From a bacterium (GTDB taxonomy: Bacteria > Patescibacteriota > Patescibacteriia > UBA1558 > S5-K13), in NCBI GenBank assembly GCA_021106915.1, contig JAIOTH010000108.1, positions 1 through 6,627 of the forward strand: DNA of 6,627 bases, given 5' to 3'. The notes beneath the pieces were generated by a model, which saw only the letters and a list, made by a program, of their open reading frames with translations, was not told the DNA's origin and searched no databases. Each line of letters begins with the position of its first letter. Within the stretch, counting starts at the first letter, position 1. Of this stretch, positions 1 through 5,910 are shown in pieces. The position numbers were made by a program, and so were the translations under genes.

Positions 1-878
1 ATATATTATTAGGTACTAATAAGTTTAATGATTTAATGAGTAGTTCTAATGATGCTAATGTTTTAGAAAAAATATTTTCTGAAAAAAGTGGCTTGAATTA
101 TCCAATAACTGATTTGAGTTTTACTTTTGAATTAACCTCAACAGAAATTCAAAAAAAAATTGATCCAGTTATCGGTCGGGAAAAAGAAATTGATCGTTTA
201 ATCCAAATATTATGTCGCCGAACTAAAAATAATCCTATTTTATTAGGGGAACCAGGTGTGGGTAAAACAGCTATTGTGGAAGGAATTGCTAAAAAAATTA
301 TTCAAGGAAAAGTGCCGGATGTATTGTTGGATAAAAAAATTATTACCTTGGATTTAGGGGCAATGATATCAGGAACAATGTATAGAGGGGAATTTGAAAA
401 AAGATTAAAAAAAGTTATTGATGATGCTAAAAATGATGAAAATGTGATTTTATTTATTGATGAAATACATACTATAGTAGGAGCAGGTGCTAGCAGTGGA
501 CAATTGGATGCAGCTAATCTTTTAAAACCAGAATTAGCTAAAGGAGATTTAAAAGTAATTGGAGCTACTACAGTTTTAGAATATAAAAAATATATTGAAT
601 CTGACCCAGCTTTTGAAAGAAGGTTTCAGTCAATATTGATTGATGAGCCTAATGTTCAAGAAACTAAGCAAATAATTAAAGGTTTAAGAGAGAATTATGA
701 AAAATATCATTTAGTGGAGATTACAGATGAGGCTATTGATGCAGCTATTAATTTAAGTCAGAGATATTTACCAGACAAATTTTTACCTGATAAGGCTATT
801 GATTTAATTGATGAGGCAGCAGCTAAATTTAGGATGAAAAATAGTAAAAATACTGGATTAAAAAATTGTCAGAATTAA
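1..878 (+). CDS. clpC: ClpC-type AAA+ unfoldase, N-terminal part with first ATPase domain (5' end outside window)
   Basis: This is the first half of a Hsp100/Clp ATPase that unfolds proteins and feeds them to the ClpP protease in the cytoplasm. The frame is open from base 3, so the ATG at 36 is internal; the residues before it (ILLGTNKFNDL) look like the end of the Clp N-domain. Counting from that ATG, the first AAA+ domain has DPVIGR at 43-48, Walker A GEPGVGKT at 71-78, the YRG pore loop at 116-118, Walker B ILFIDE at 138-143, sensor GATT at 176-179, the ERRF arginine-finger region at 194-197 and LPDKAIDLIDEAA at 250-262. Every motif is intact. The frame then runs into TAA at 876-878, before the middle domain, and the rest continues in the -1 frame from about 860. 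ClpC proteins are usually about 810 residues, so roughly 120 residues should lie upstream. ClpB is less likely because the middle domain in the second part is short. Confidence 0.93.
   Translation, partial: ILLGTNKFNDLMSSSNDANVLEKIFSEKSGLNYPITDLSFTFELTSTEIQKKIDPVIGREKEIDRLIQILCRRTKNNPILLGEPGVGKTAIVEGIAKKIIQGKVPDVLLDKKIITLDLGAMISGTMYRGEFEKRLKKVIDDAKNDENVILFIDEIHTIVGAGASSGQLDAANLLKPELAKGDLKVIGATTVLEYKKYIESDPAFERRFQSILIDEPNVQETKQIIKGLRENYEKYHLVEITDEAIDAAINLSQRYLPDKFLPDKAIDLIDEAAAKFRMKNSKNTGLKNCQN
860..866 (+). other. Frame break inside clpC at a six-A run
   Basis: Six A (860-865) followed by TTG lie exactly where the reading frame changes from codons starting at 858/861/864 to codons starting at 863/866. 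One more A would restore a continuous protein reading ...TGLKKLSELKSSL..., which fits the ClpC middle-domain entry (LKELE-like in homologues). In frame the site reads A AAA AAT, which has the X XXY YYZ form of a -1 slippery heptamer. No strong downstream stem-loop is visible, and no Shine-Dalgarno-like stimulator sits about 10 bases upstream (the nearest, AGGA, is at 831-834). The cause may be a sequencing or assembly error, a real mutation, or recoding. Confidence 0.85.
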
Positions 879-2065
879 AAAGTAGTCTTCAGGTGTCTAT
901 TAAAGAAAAAGAAAAAGCCATTAATAATGATGATTATGAGCGAGCTATTTTTTTTCAAGAAAAAGAGGAAAAAATAATTATTGAGTTAAATAAATTAAAT
1001 TTAGAAAATAAGAAGGATCAAAAATTATTTGGAAAAATTAAAGAAAAAGAAATTGCAGAAATTATTTCTCAGATTTCTAATGTAGAAATAAAAGAATTAA
1101 TGAAGTCAGAAAAGAAAAAATTAATTAATTTAGAGAAAATTTTGAATAAAAAGATTATTGGTCAGGAAGATGTTATTAAAGAAATTGCCGAGTATATTCG
1201 GAGGGCTAAAACTGGACTTTCTAATCCCAATAAACCTTTGGCTTCTTTTATGTTTTTAGGTCCATCAGGAGTAGGCAAAACTGAAACAGCAAAAGTTTTA
1301 GCAAGGGAAATTTATAATGATGAAAAAGCCTTAATTAGGGTGGATATGTCAGAGTTTTCGGAAAAGTTTAATGCTTCTAAATTAATAGGTTCACCAGCTG
1401 GTTATGTTGGCTACAAAGATGCTAATAAATTCACGGATTTAGTTAGAATGAAGCCTTATTCAATTGTTTTATTAGATGAAATAGAAAAAGCTCATCCAGA
1501 TATTTTTAATTTACTTTTACCGATTTTGGAAGAAGGTTATATTAGTGACGCTACTGGACGTTTGATAAATTTTAAGAACACGATTATTATTATGACTTCC
1601 AATATTGGCAATGAACAATTTAATAAGTATGCTTCTATTGGGTTTGATACCAGTAATAGAAATAAGAAAGAAATTTTGACAGAAGAATATGATAATTTAC
1701 AGGAAAAAATAACAGGATCTTTGGTTGATTATTTTAAGCCAGAATTTTTAAATAGAATTGATAAAATTTTAACTTTTCAGCCCTTAAATTTATCTAGTAT
1801 GACTAAGATAGCTAAATTGCAAATAAATGATTTACAAAATAGAATAAAAGATAAAAGAATAGAGTTAGATATTAATAAAGAAATTTTTAAATATTTAGCT
1901 TTTAATTCTTTTGATCCTCAAATGGGAGCTCGTCCAGTTAGAAGATTGATTCAGGATAAAATAGAAAATTTGATAGCTAATGAATTATTGATTGATAATA
2001 TTAAAAATGGTGATAAATTAAAATTGGTTTTAAAAAATCAGAAAATAGAAGTAAAGAAAGTTTAA
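866..2065 (+). CDS. clpC: ClpC-type AAA+ unfoldase, middle domain and second ATPase domain
   Basis: This is the second half of the same Clp ATPase, displaced into the -1 frame. If translated alone it would need the TTG at 866, which overlaps the first part by 13 bases; the in-frame stop at 845-847 limits any extension. Numbering from that TTG, residues 1-50 form a short charged coiled coil with a UVR-like stretch (NNDDYERAIFFQEKEEK, 20-36), which is the ClpC middle-domain style. The second AAA+ domain has IIGQ at 97-100, Walker A GPSGVGKT at 132-139, pore loop GYVGY at 179-183, Walker B VLLDEIEKAH at 201-210, sensor MTSN at 243-246, IGF at 258-260 in the place of the ClpP-binding loop, FLNRID at 294-299 and GARPVRR at 354-360. 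The usual WTGIPV linker motif is replaced by ISNVEI (70-75). Both halves are well conserved, so the protein has been under selection until recently or still is. Confidence 0.92.
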   Translation: MSELKSSLQVSIKEKEKAINNDDYERAIFFQEKEEKIIIELNKLNLENKKDQKLFGKIKEKEIAEIISQISNVEIKELMKSEKKKLINLEKILNKKIIGQEDVIKEIAEYIRRAKTGLSNPNKPLASFMFLGPSGVGKTETAKVLAREIYNDEKALIRVDMSEFSEKFNASKLIGSPAGYVGYKDANKFTDLVRMKPYSIVLLDEIEKAHPDIFNLLLPILEEGYISDATGRLINFKNTIIIMTSNIGNEQFNKYASIGFDTSNRNKKEILTEEYDNLQEKITGSLVDYFKPEFLNRIDKILTFQPLNLSSMTKIAKLQINDLQNRIKDKRIELDINKEIFKYLAFNSFDPQMGARPVRRLIQDKIENLIANELLIDNIKNGDKLKLVLKNQKIEVKKV

Positions 2066-2100
2066 AGAGCAGAGAATAGAATTATGGAGATTGTAATATA

Positions 2101-2124
2101 TTAAGATAAGAGTTAAGATAAAAA
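2101..2124 (+). repeat. Tandem 12-base direct repeat
   Basis: TTAAGATAAGAG at 2101-2112 is followed directly by TTAAGATAAAAA at 2113-2124 (10 of 12 identical), in the 99-bp gap between clpC and the lipoprotein gene. A similar ATTAAGATATAAGATAATA stretch recurs at 2876-2894 after the lipoprotein gene. The gap shows no convincing promoter or terminator, so the two genes may be co-transcribed. The repeat is probably low-complexity sequence. Confidence 0.5.
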
Positions 2125-2164
2125 TGAAAATTAATATTAATTAAACAATTAAATAACAAATAAA

Positions 2165-2827
2165 ATGAAAAAAGTAATATTTTTAGTTTTAGCCTTGGGA
2201 TTAGTGTTTTCCCTCTCAGCTTGTTCTAAAAAAAATGATAATTTGAATCTAAAAAATGGTAGTGCAGAAGAGTCAGAACTTTTTTCTGGTTCATTAAAGG
2301 ATTTAATTGCTCGGGGTAAGGATTTAAAATGTACTTATTTAGTCTCTGATATTAGTGGTCAAGGTCAAATGACTGGCACTACCTATATTTCTGGTAAAAA
2401 ATATTTTAGTGAATTCGAATTCAAAGGATCACACCAGCAAACGAAGGTAAATACTTTATTTGATGGAGAATATATATACACTTGGTCATCAATGATGAAA
2501 AATGGTACTAAGATGAATTTGGAAAAGATTAAAGAAATTTCTGATGATGAGGAATCGGGTGAGGAGTATCGGAATTTTTCAAAAAATTATGATGAAGATT
2601 ATAATTATAAATGTACTAAGTGGAAAAAAGATGAATCTAGATTTCAGGTTCCAAGTGACATTGAATTTACGGATTTAACTATTATGATTACTGGTATTAC
2701 TGGTGATATGGAAAGCGGAGATACAACTGGTGGTTCAAGTAGTTTAGAAAGTATGTGCGCTATGTGTGATATCATTCCGGATGAAGAAGGTAAGAAAGAA
2801 TGTTTGGTTAATTTAGGTTGTGAATAG
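2165..2827 (+). CDS. Secreted lipoprotein of unknown function with cysteine-rich C-terminus
   Basis: The 220-residue product starts with a lipoprotein signal: MKK, a hydrophobic core to residue 18 and the lipobox LSAC at 17-20. Cleavage before Cys20 would leave a lipid-anchored protein on the outer face of the membrane. The mature part opens with a polar linker (21-40), followed by SLKDLIARGKDLKCTY (43-58). A beta-rich segment follows, with GTTYISGKKYFSEFEF (71-86) and GEYIYTWSS (101-109), then acidic stretches and FTDLTI (168-173). The tail carries CxxC at 198-201 plus Cys213 and Cys219; with Cys56 and Cys150 this gives six cysteines besides the lipidated one. I recall similar 'LKCT...GT.YI.GGK...Y.W' lipoproteins in Patescibacteria, but no function is known to me. 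The beta-rich layout could be LolA/LolB-like, which is a guess. No Shine-Dalgarno precedes the ATG. It lies 99 bp after clpC. Confidence 0.85.
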   Translation: MKKVIFLVLALGLVFSLSACSKKNDNLNLKNGSAEESELFSGSLKDLIARGKDLKCTYLVSDISGQGQMTGTTYISGKKYFSEFEFKGSHQQTKVNTLFDGEYIYTWSSMMKNGTKMNLEKIKEISDDEESGEEYRNFSKNYDEDYNYKCTKWKKDESRFQVPSDIEFTDLTIMITGITGDMESGDTTGGSSSLESMCAMCDIIPDEEGKKECLVNLGCE

Positions 2828-2895
2828 AGAAATACGGGGTACGAATAACGAATTACGGGAGAATACAAATACAGATTAAGATATAAGATAATAAA

Positions 2896-2966
2896 AGCGT
2901 AAACTATTCTCTTCTAATAAATCTAATAGATTCATTGCTAAGTAAGTTCAAGATCAGGTTTACGCT
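2896..2966. repeat. Inverted repeat with 9-bp perfect arms
   Basis: AGCGTAAAC (2896-2904) is the exact reverse complement of GTTTACGCT (2958-2966), with 53 bases between. Inside the loop lies a small hairpin, AATCT / AGATT (2920-2924 / 2928-2932, loop AAT). The layout could fold as a closed RNA domain or be a remnant of a small mobile element. There is no run of T directly after it, so a terminator is unlikely. Confidence 0.55.
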
Positions 2967-3088
2967 AAAGGTCGCAATATTTTTTCAGGTTATAATGTTA
3001 ATTATAATTTGGGAGAATGAGCGGCTTTTTGTTTTTTAAATAAATCTCTCCACTGACTCTCTCTTAGTTTCATTCTGGGATAATAATC

Positions 3089-3191
3089 AGGAGAGGGGAG
3101 TTAGAATAAGTATGTTAAATGAGATTCCCTCTCCTGTCTAGCTTGCCTACCGGCAGGCAGGGAGAAGGATGTCCGTAAGGACAGGGAGAGG
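3089..3191. repeat. GC-rich intergenic palindrome cluster
   Basis: CCCTCTCCT (3127-3135) can pair with AGGAGAGGG upstream (3089-3097, 9 bp). CCTCTCC (3128-3134) can alternatively pair downstream with GGAGAGG (3185-3191), extended by TGTC/GACA with one bulge. Between them lie TGCC/GGCA (3144-3147 / 3152-3155) and a hairpin TGTCC-GTAA-GGACA (3170-3183) with a GNRA-type loop. The CCGGCAGGCAGG core is the sort of palindrome I recall scattered between genes in Patescibacteria. It ends 17 bases before the comFC start and would lie in its 5' untranslated region if transcribed. Confidence 0.7.
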
Positions 3192-3208
3192 TGAAATAAA
3201 TTAAATTT

Positions 3209-3844
3209 ATGTTATTCAAAAAATTATTAGACATTTTATTCCCTATCGAATGTTTGGGTTGTGGCCAGAATGATATTTTATTATGTTCAGATTGTTTAAA
3301 TTCAATTAAAATAAATCAACCAGATCATTTTCAGAATGAAATTATTGATCAAGTGCATGTTTGTACTTCTTTTCACAATGCTTTATTGAGAAAATTAATT
3401 CATTTTTATAAATATAACTACATGGAAAGTCTAGCAGAGGACTTATCAAAAATATTAATTAATTATTATTCACAAATTGATTATAAGTTAAATGAGGTTA
3501 CTATCATACCAGTGCCTTTACATTCTAAAAAATTATTAGTACGTTGTTTCAATCAAGCAGATTTAATTGCTCAGAATTTTTGTCAGCATTTTGGATATCA
3601 ATTTAAAAATGATTTGATTCAGAGAATAAAAAATACCAAACAACAAGCTCAATTAAATAAAGCAGAGCGAATCCAGAATCTTAAAAATTCTTTTAAAATA
3701 TTGGATAAAAAATTTGTCCAAAATAGAGATTTTATAATTATTGATGATATTTATACTACTGGTTCAACGGTTCTAGAAATGGCTAAAATATTAAAAAAAT
3801 ATGGTGCTCAGAAAATTTGGTGTTTAGTAATTGCCAAAAATTAG
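3209..3844 (+). CDS. comFC: ComF family phosphoribosyltransferase-like protein
   Basis: The 211-residue product has the usual ComFC/GntX layout and length. An N-terminal zinc ribbon has Cys15, Cys18, Cys26 and Cys29 (CLGC...CSDC). It is followed by a helical linker, PVPLHSKKLLVRCFNQADLIA (101-121) with the family's RxFNQA signature, QQAQLNKAERIQNLKNSF (145-162), and the type I phosphoribosyltransferase PRPP loop FIIIDDIYTTGST (175-187) with its Asp pair (179-180). In naturally competent bacteria ComFC acts in the cytoplasm during DNA uptake and transformation; its substrate is not settled. No other com gene is visible in the window. The ATG at 3209 gives the standard N-terminus (MLFKKLLDILFPIECLGC). 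A GAGGTG upstream belongs to a palindrome and is 15 bases from the start, too far for a normal ribosome-binding site. Confidence 0.92.
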   Translation: MLFKKLLDILFPIECLGCGQNDILLCSDCLNSIKINQPDHFQNEIIDQVHVCTSFHNALLRKLIHFYKYNYMESLAEDLSKILINYYSQIDYKLNEVTIIPVPLHSKKLLVRCFNQADLIAQNFCQHFGYQFKNDLIQRIKNTKQQAQLNKAERIQNLKNSFKILDKKFVQNRDFIIIDDIYTTGSTVLEMAKILKKYGAQKIWCLVIAKN

Positions 3845-3919
3845 TTTGGCAGTAAGTAGTTTGTAGTGGCATTGTTAATATTATTTGTGTGTTAGCCAGA
3901 TTTAGTTTAATTAGTCATA

Positions 3920-3948
3920 TTGGCATTGGACGGGAAGTTTAGTATAAT
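3920..3948 (+). promoter_or_regulatory. Sigma70-type promoter upstream of the antiporter
   Basis: TTGGCA (3920-3925, five of six consensus bases) and TATAAT (3943-3948, perfect) are separated by exactly 17 bases. Transcription would start near 3955-3956. It points at the antiporter gene, giving an untranslated leader of about 86 bases. The predicted start coincides with an ATG at 3956-3958. Confidence 0.75.
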
Positions 3949-3955
3949 TATAGAC

Positions 3956-4026
3956 ATGAAAGCGTTAAAACAGGAAACATTGCTGTTCTAATGTTTTTAT
4001 CTTTTTGTGTTTTAATAATTTTATGA
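3956..4026 (+). other. Two 11-codon mini-ORFs in the antiporter leader
   Basis: ATG at 3956, at the predicted transcription start, opens an 11-codon frame (MKALKQETLLF) that stops at TAA 3989-3991. A second ATG overlaps that stop (TAATG) and opens another 11-codon hydrophobic frame (MFLSFCVLIIL), which stops at TGA 4024-4026, 15 bases before the antiporter ATG. They could form a leaderless, coupled upstream-ORF relay controlling the antiporter, or be chance frames in AT-rich DNA. Nothing but position supports translation. Confidence 0.2.
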
Positions 4027-4041
4027 TTTAATGATAAAAAT

Positions 4042-4995
4042 ATGTTATTACAATTTGGTATTTTGATTATTAGTTTTGTACTTTTGATTAAAGGTGCAGA
4101 TTTGTTAGTTAAGGGTGGCAGTTCCATTGCTAAAAAATTTGGAATTTCTAGTATTGTTATTGGTCTAACTATCGTAGCTTTTGGAACATCCGCTCCAGAA
4201 CTTTTGGTTAATGTAATGGCTAGTATTAATGGTAGTAGTGAGATTGTAGTAGGTAATGTTTTAGGTTCTAACATTGCTAATACCTTATTGATATTAGGTA
4301 TTTCAGCTATTATTTTGCCGTTAGCCATTAGAAGAGGAACTGTTTTAATTCAAATTCCTTTATCACTTTTAGCAGTTTTTGTTTTAGGAACAGTTGCTAA
4401 CGATATTTTGATTGATGGAGGCGTGGTTAATTTTATTACTAGAATTGATGGGATAATAATGCTTTTATTTTTTGCAGTTTTTATATATTATACTTTCAGT
4501 ATTTCTAAAGCAAAAGGTGAATCTGAAAAAGTTCTTAAATATTCTTTGTCTAAATCGATCCTTTTTATTTTAGCTGGTATGGTCGGTCTAGGATTGGGAG
4601 GACATTTTGTGGTTAGTAGTGCTGTTAATATAGCTAAATTGTTTAATGTTTCAGAATCTCTAATTGCTTTAACAATAGTTTCTATTGGAACTTCTTTGCC
4701 AGAATTAGCTACTTCGGTCATAGCAGCTATCAGAAAACATCCTGATATCGCCGTGGGTAATGTAATCGGTTCGAATATATTTAATATTTTTTGGGTCTTA
4801 GGATTTAGTGCAGTTATTAGACCAGTTGTATTTATGCCAATTTTAAATTTTGACGTTTTGTTTGTTATTGCTATAACTATTTTGTTATTTGTTTATATGT
4901 TTGTTGGTAAAAAAGATGTTATTCAAAAGTGGCAAGGAGCCAGCTTGGCTACTTTGTACGTGGCTTATATTGTTTTTTTAGTAATGAGAGGATAA
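4042..4995 (+). CDS. Sodium/calcium antiporter, CaCA family (YrbG-like)
   Basis: This 317-residue membrane protein exchanges sodium or protons for calcium across the cytoplasmic membrane. It has the two inverted alpha repeats of the CaCA superfamily. Repeat one has GLTIVAFGTSAPELLVN (41-57) with Glu53, then GNVLGSN (71-77). Repeat two has ALTIVSIGTSLPELATS (209-225) with Glu221, then GNVIGSN (239-245). The paired GTSxPE and GNxxGSN motifs form the ion site. About ten hydrophobic helices are visible, and the charged segment around 155-170 is the cytoplasmic loop joining the halves. Length is normal for bacterial single-gene exchangers. The start MLLQFGILIISFVLLIKGADLLVKG fits the usual first helix. 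No Shine-Dalgarno is present. The promoter at 3920-3948 suggests independent transcription. Which cations are carried cannot be told from sequence. Confidence 0.93.
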   Translation: MLLQFGILIISFVLLIKGADLLVKGGSSIAKKFGISSIVIGLTIVAFGTSAPELLVNVMASINGSSEIVVGNVLGSNIANTLLILGISAIILPLAIRRGTVLIQIPLSLLAVFVLGTVANDILIDGGVVNFITRIDGIIMLLFFAVFIYYTFSISKAKGESEKVLKYSLSKSILFILAGMVGLGLGGHFVVSSAVNIAKLFNVSESLIALTIVSIGTSLPELATSVIAAIRKHPDIAVGNVIGSNIFNIFWVLGFSAVIRPVVFMPILNFDVLFVIAITILLFVYMFVGKKDVIQKWQGASLATLYVAYIVFLVMRG

Positions 4996-5074
4996 AAGAA
5001 GTTGTCGATTAATAGACTATAGTATTATTGAATAATAGAAAATTGAAATTTAATCATTAGGATTTAAATTAAAA

Positions 5075-5129
5075 TTACCTACCTGCATACCTACATTTCA
5101 TTTCGGTATGTAAACCGACAGGCAGGTAA
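5075..5129. repeat. Degenerate palindromic repeat before the ferredoxin gene
   Basis: TACCTGC-type arms surround a central hairpin. ACCTGC (5081-5086) pairs with GCAGGT (5122-5127), TTACCT (5075-5080) with AGGTAA (5124-5129), CATACC (5086-5091) with GGTATG (5105-5110), and TCGGT (5103-5107) with ACCGA (5114-5118). Several foldings compete. The GGCAGG core is shared with the palindrome at 3144-3161, so both are probably copies of one intergenic repeat family. Confidence 0.65.
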
Positions 5130-5157
5130 ATTCGAAATTAAAAATTAACTAAATATT

Positions 5158-5340
5158 ATGCCAAAAGTAGATCAGGATAAATGTATTGGATGTGGAGTCT
5201 GCGTAGCCGTGTGTGAGAAATGTTTTAAAATGGAAGAAAATGGTAAAGCGATTGCTCTATGTGATGGTTCGGATTGTAATTGTGATTGCAATTTAGATGA
5301 AGTTATAAGCACTTGTCCAGTCGATGCTATCAGTAAATAA
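5158..5340 (+). CDS. Small single-cluster [4Fe-4S] ferredoxin with additional cysteines
   Basis: This 60-residue cytoplasmic electron carrier has the layout of single [4Fe-4S] ferredoxins of the Thermotoga type. CIGCGVC supplies Cys9, Cys12 and Cys15, and the fourth ligand is Cys53 in STCPVDAI (51-58). Cys19 corresponds to the disulfide cysteine of that family, and its usual following proline is replaced (CEKC instead of CP). Five more cysteines are present: Cys22, Cys35, Cys40, Cys42 and Cys44, the last three in DCNCDCN. Ten cysteines in 60 residues is more than one cluster and one disulfide require. I recall CDC-type motifs at this spot in Patescibacteria ferredoxins, so it may be a lineage feature. 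The redox partner is unknown and no neighbour suggests one. The start lacks a Shine-Dalgarno; the terminator at 5371-5407 follows. Confidence 0.92.
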   Translation: MPKVDQDKCIGCGVCVAVCEKCFKMEENGKAIALCDGSDCNCDCNLDEVISTCPVDAISK

Positions 5341-5370
5341 GGAGAGACGCAATGCCATCTGTGCCAAATA

Positions 5371-5407
5371 AAAAATACTCGATTTTGTTTCGGAGTATTT
5401 TTGTTTT
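5371..5407. terminator. Bidirectional intrinsic terminator between convergent genes
   Basis: AAAAATACTC (5371-5380) and GAGTATTTTT (5393-5402) form a perfect 10-bp stem with a 12-base loop. On the plus strand it is followed by TTTTTGTTTTT; on the minus strand by TTTTTATTT. It lies 30 bases after the ferredoxin stop and 11 bases beyond the stop of the minus-strand membrane gene, so it can end both transcripts. Confidence 0.85.
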
Positions 5408-5413
5408 TGAATA

Positions 5414-5860
5414 TTATTTTAGTAAAAAATAGCAGATTATAATAGGAATTATTTGTATAGCATATTCAAAGATACTATTAGTTCTATATTTAATAAGTTT
5501 GTGAGTCCAAAGATAGAGATCATAAGACCATTTTAATATTTTTAATTTAGTTATGGAGTATAAACCCCATGATATATCTGGTAAAGTAGCTCCTAATAAA
5601 GCAATAATTATTAAATATTTGTTATAGTTAAATGTTTGATAAAATAAAAGACTGGTCAGGCCTATAAATGCGAAATCTAAACAAGCTAAAATAAATATTT
5701 CTTTATTACCACCTTTTAATTTTTTTATATTATCTCCTTCTCCATGAGGAATAATATCTAAGATATAATGACCTAAAAAATTTACTATAAATAGTAAAAA
5801 AGGATTGGAGATATATTTTATACTAGTCAGAGCGACTAATGAATGAACAGTTAAAAACAT
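5414..5860 (-). CDS. Small membrane protein with His/Asp pattern, possible metal-dependent hydrolase
   Basis: The 148-residue product has about four hydrophobic segments (roughly 10-37, 56-74, 82-100 and 133-147). Polar residues lie next to them in a metal-site-like order: His6 (TVHSLVAL), His31 and Asp35 followed by Pro38-His39 (GHYILDIIPHG, 30-40), Asp62, Asp95 (GATLPDISWGL, 90-100) and His120. The opening 'HSLVAL...NP.L.F...F.GH..LD.IPHG' recalls small membrane proteins of the YdjM-like or PLC-like metal-dependent hydrolase type, but assignment is by pattern only and no substrate can be named. The protein is shorter than YdjM. The start at 5860 falls exactly where transcription should begin from the extended -10 box at 5867-5875, so the message may be leaderless. 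The gene converges on the ferredoxin and shares its terminator. Confidence 0.75.
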   Translation of the reverse strand: MFLTVHSLVALTSIKYISNPFLLFIVNFLGHYILDIIPHGEGDNIKKLKGGNKEIFILACLDFAFIGLTSLLFYQTFNYNKYLIIIALLGATLPDISWGLYSITKLKILKWSYDLYLWTHKLIKYRTNSIFEYAIQIIPIIICYFLLK

Positions 5861-5866
5861 GTTAAT

Positions 5867-5875
5867 ATTATAACA
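5867..5875 (-). promoter_or_regulatory. Extended -10 promoter of the minus-strand membrane gene
   Basis: Read on the minus strand, TGTTATAAT gives a perfect TATAAT (5872 down to 5867) preceded by the extended-10 TG. No -35 match lies 17 bases upstream (AAAATT), as is usual for extended -10 promoters. The standard spacing puts transcription start at 5860, the A of the ATG. Confidence 0.65.
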
Positions 5876-5881
5876 TATTTA

Positions 5882-5910
5882 TTGACTAAAATTTTTATTT
5901 AATTTACAAT
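5882..5910 (+). promoter_or_regulatory. Sigma70-type promoter facing the tRNA region
   Basis: TTGACT (5882-5887) and TACAAT (5905-5910) each match five of six consensus bases, with a 17-base spacer. The start would be near A5917, 48 bases before the broken tRNA-Leu and 145 before the intact tRNA-Leu. The promoter is divergent from, and just beside, the membrane gene's -10 box at 5867-5875. Confidence 0.65.

Larger units (their letters stand above)
2828..3208. other. Non-coding gap between lipoprotein and comFC genes, with repeats
   Basis: No coding frame of note is present. The gap opens with a short degenerate repeat (ACGAATA then ACGAATT, 2841-2853), then a 9-bp inverted repeat (2896-2966). 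AT-rich -10-like TATAAT boxes occur at 2991-2996 and 3003-3008 without a recognisable -35 box. A T-rich stretch (3025-3037) has no hairpin before it. The gap ends in a GC-rich palindrome cluster (3089-3191). The comFC promoter is probably here, but I cannot place it confidently. Confidence 0.6.

Noticed and set aside
36..38. ATG at 36 as the true start of clpC
   Set aside because: The frame is open to the window edge with Clp N-domain-like residues before it, so the real start lies upstream.
2644..2868. Minus-strand open frame opposite the lipoprotein C-terminus
   Set aside because: It is a shadow frame overlapping a protein with a clear signal peptide, with no domain recognised.
2991..3008. 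Two TATAAT boxes upstream of comFC
   Set aside because: There is no -35 match at a suitable distance and such boxes are expected by chance here; kept only as a note.
3948..4328. Minus-strand open frame of 126 codons opposite the antiporter start
   Set aside because: It overlaps a well-supported gene and the promoter region, with a composition that mirrors the antiporter codons and no recognisable domain.
4488..4721. Minus-strand open frame inside the antiporter gene
   Set aside because: It is a shadow of the coding strand, with no start context or family match.
5002..5028. Possible ferredoxin promoter, TTGTCG with TATTAT
   Set aside because: The spacer is only 15 bases, both boxes are imperfect, and the surrounding sequence is very AT-rich.
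1..5860. UGA reassignment (genetic code 25)
   Set aside because: No conserved coding region is interrupted by in-frame TGA, and the clpC break ends in TAA and is a frame change, not a stop readthrough.
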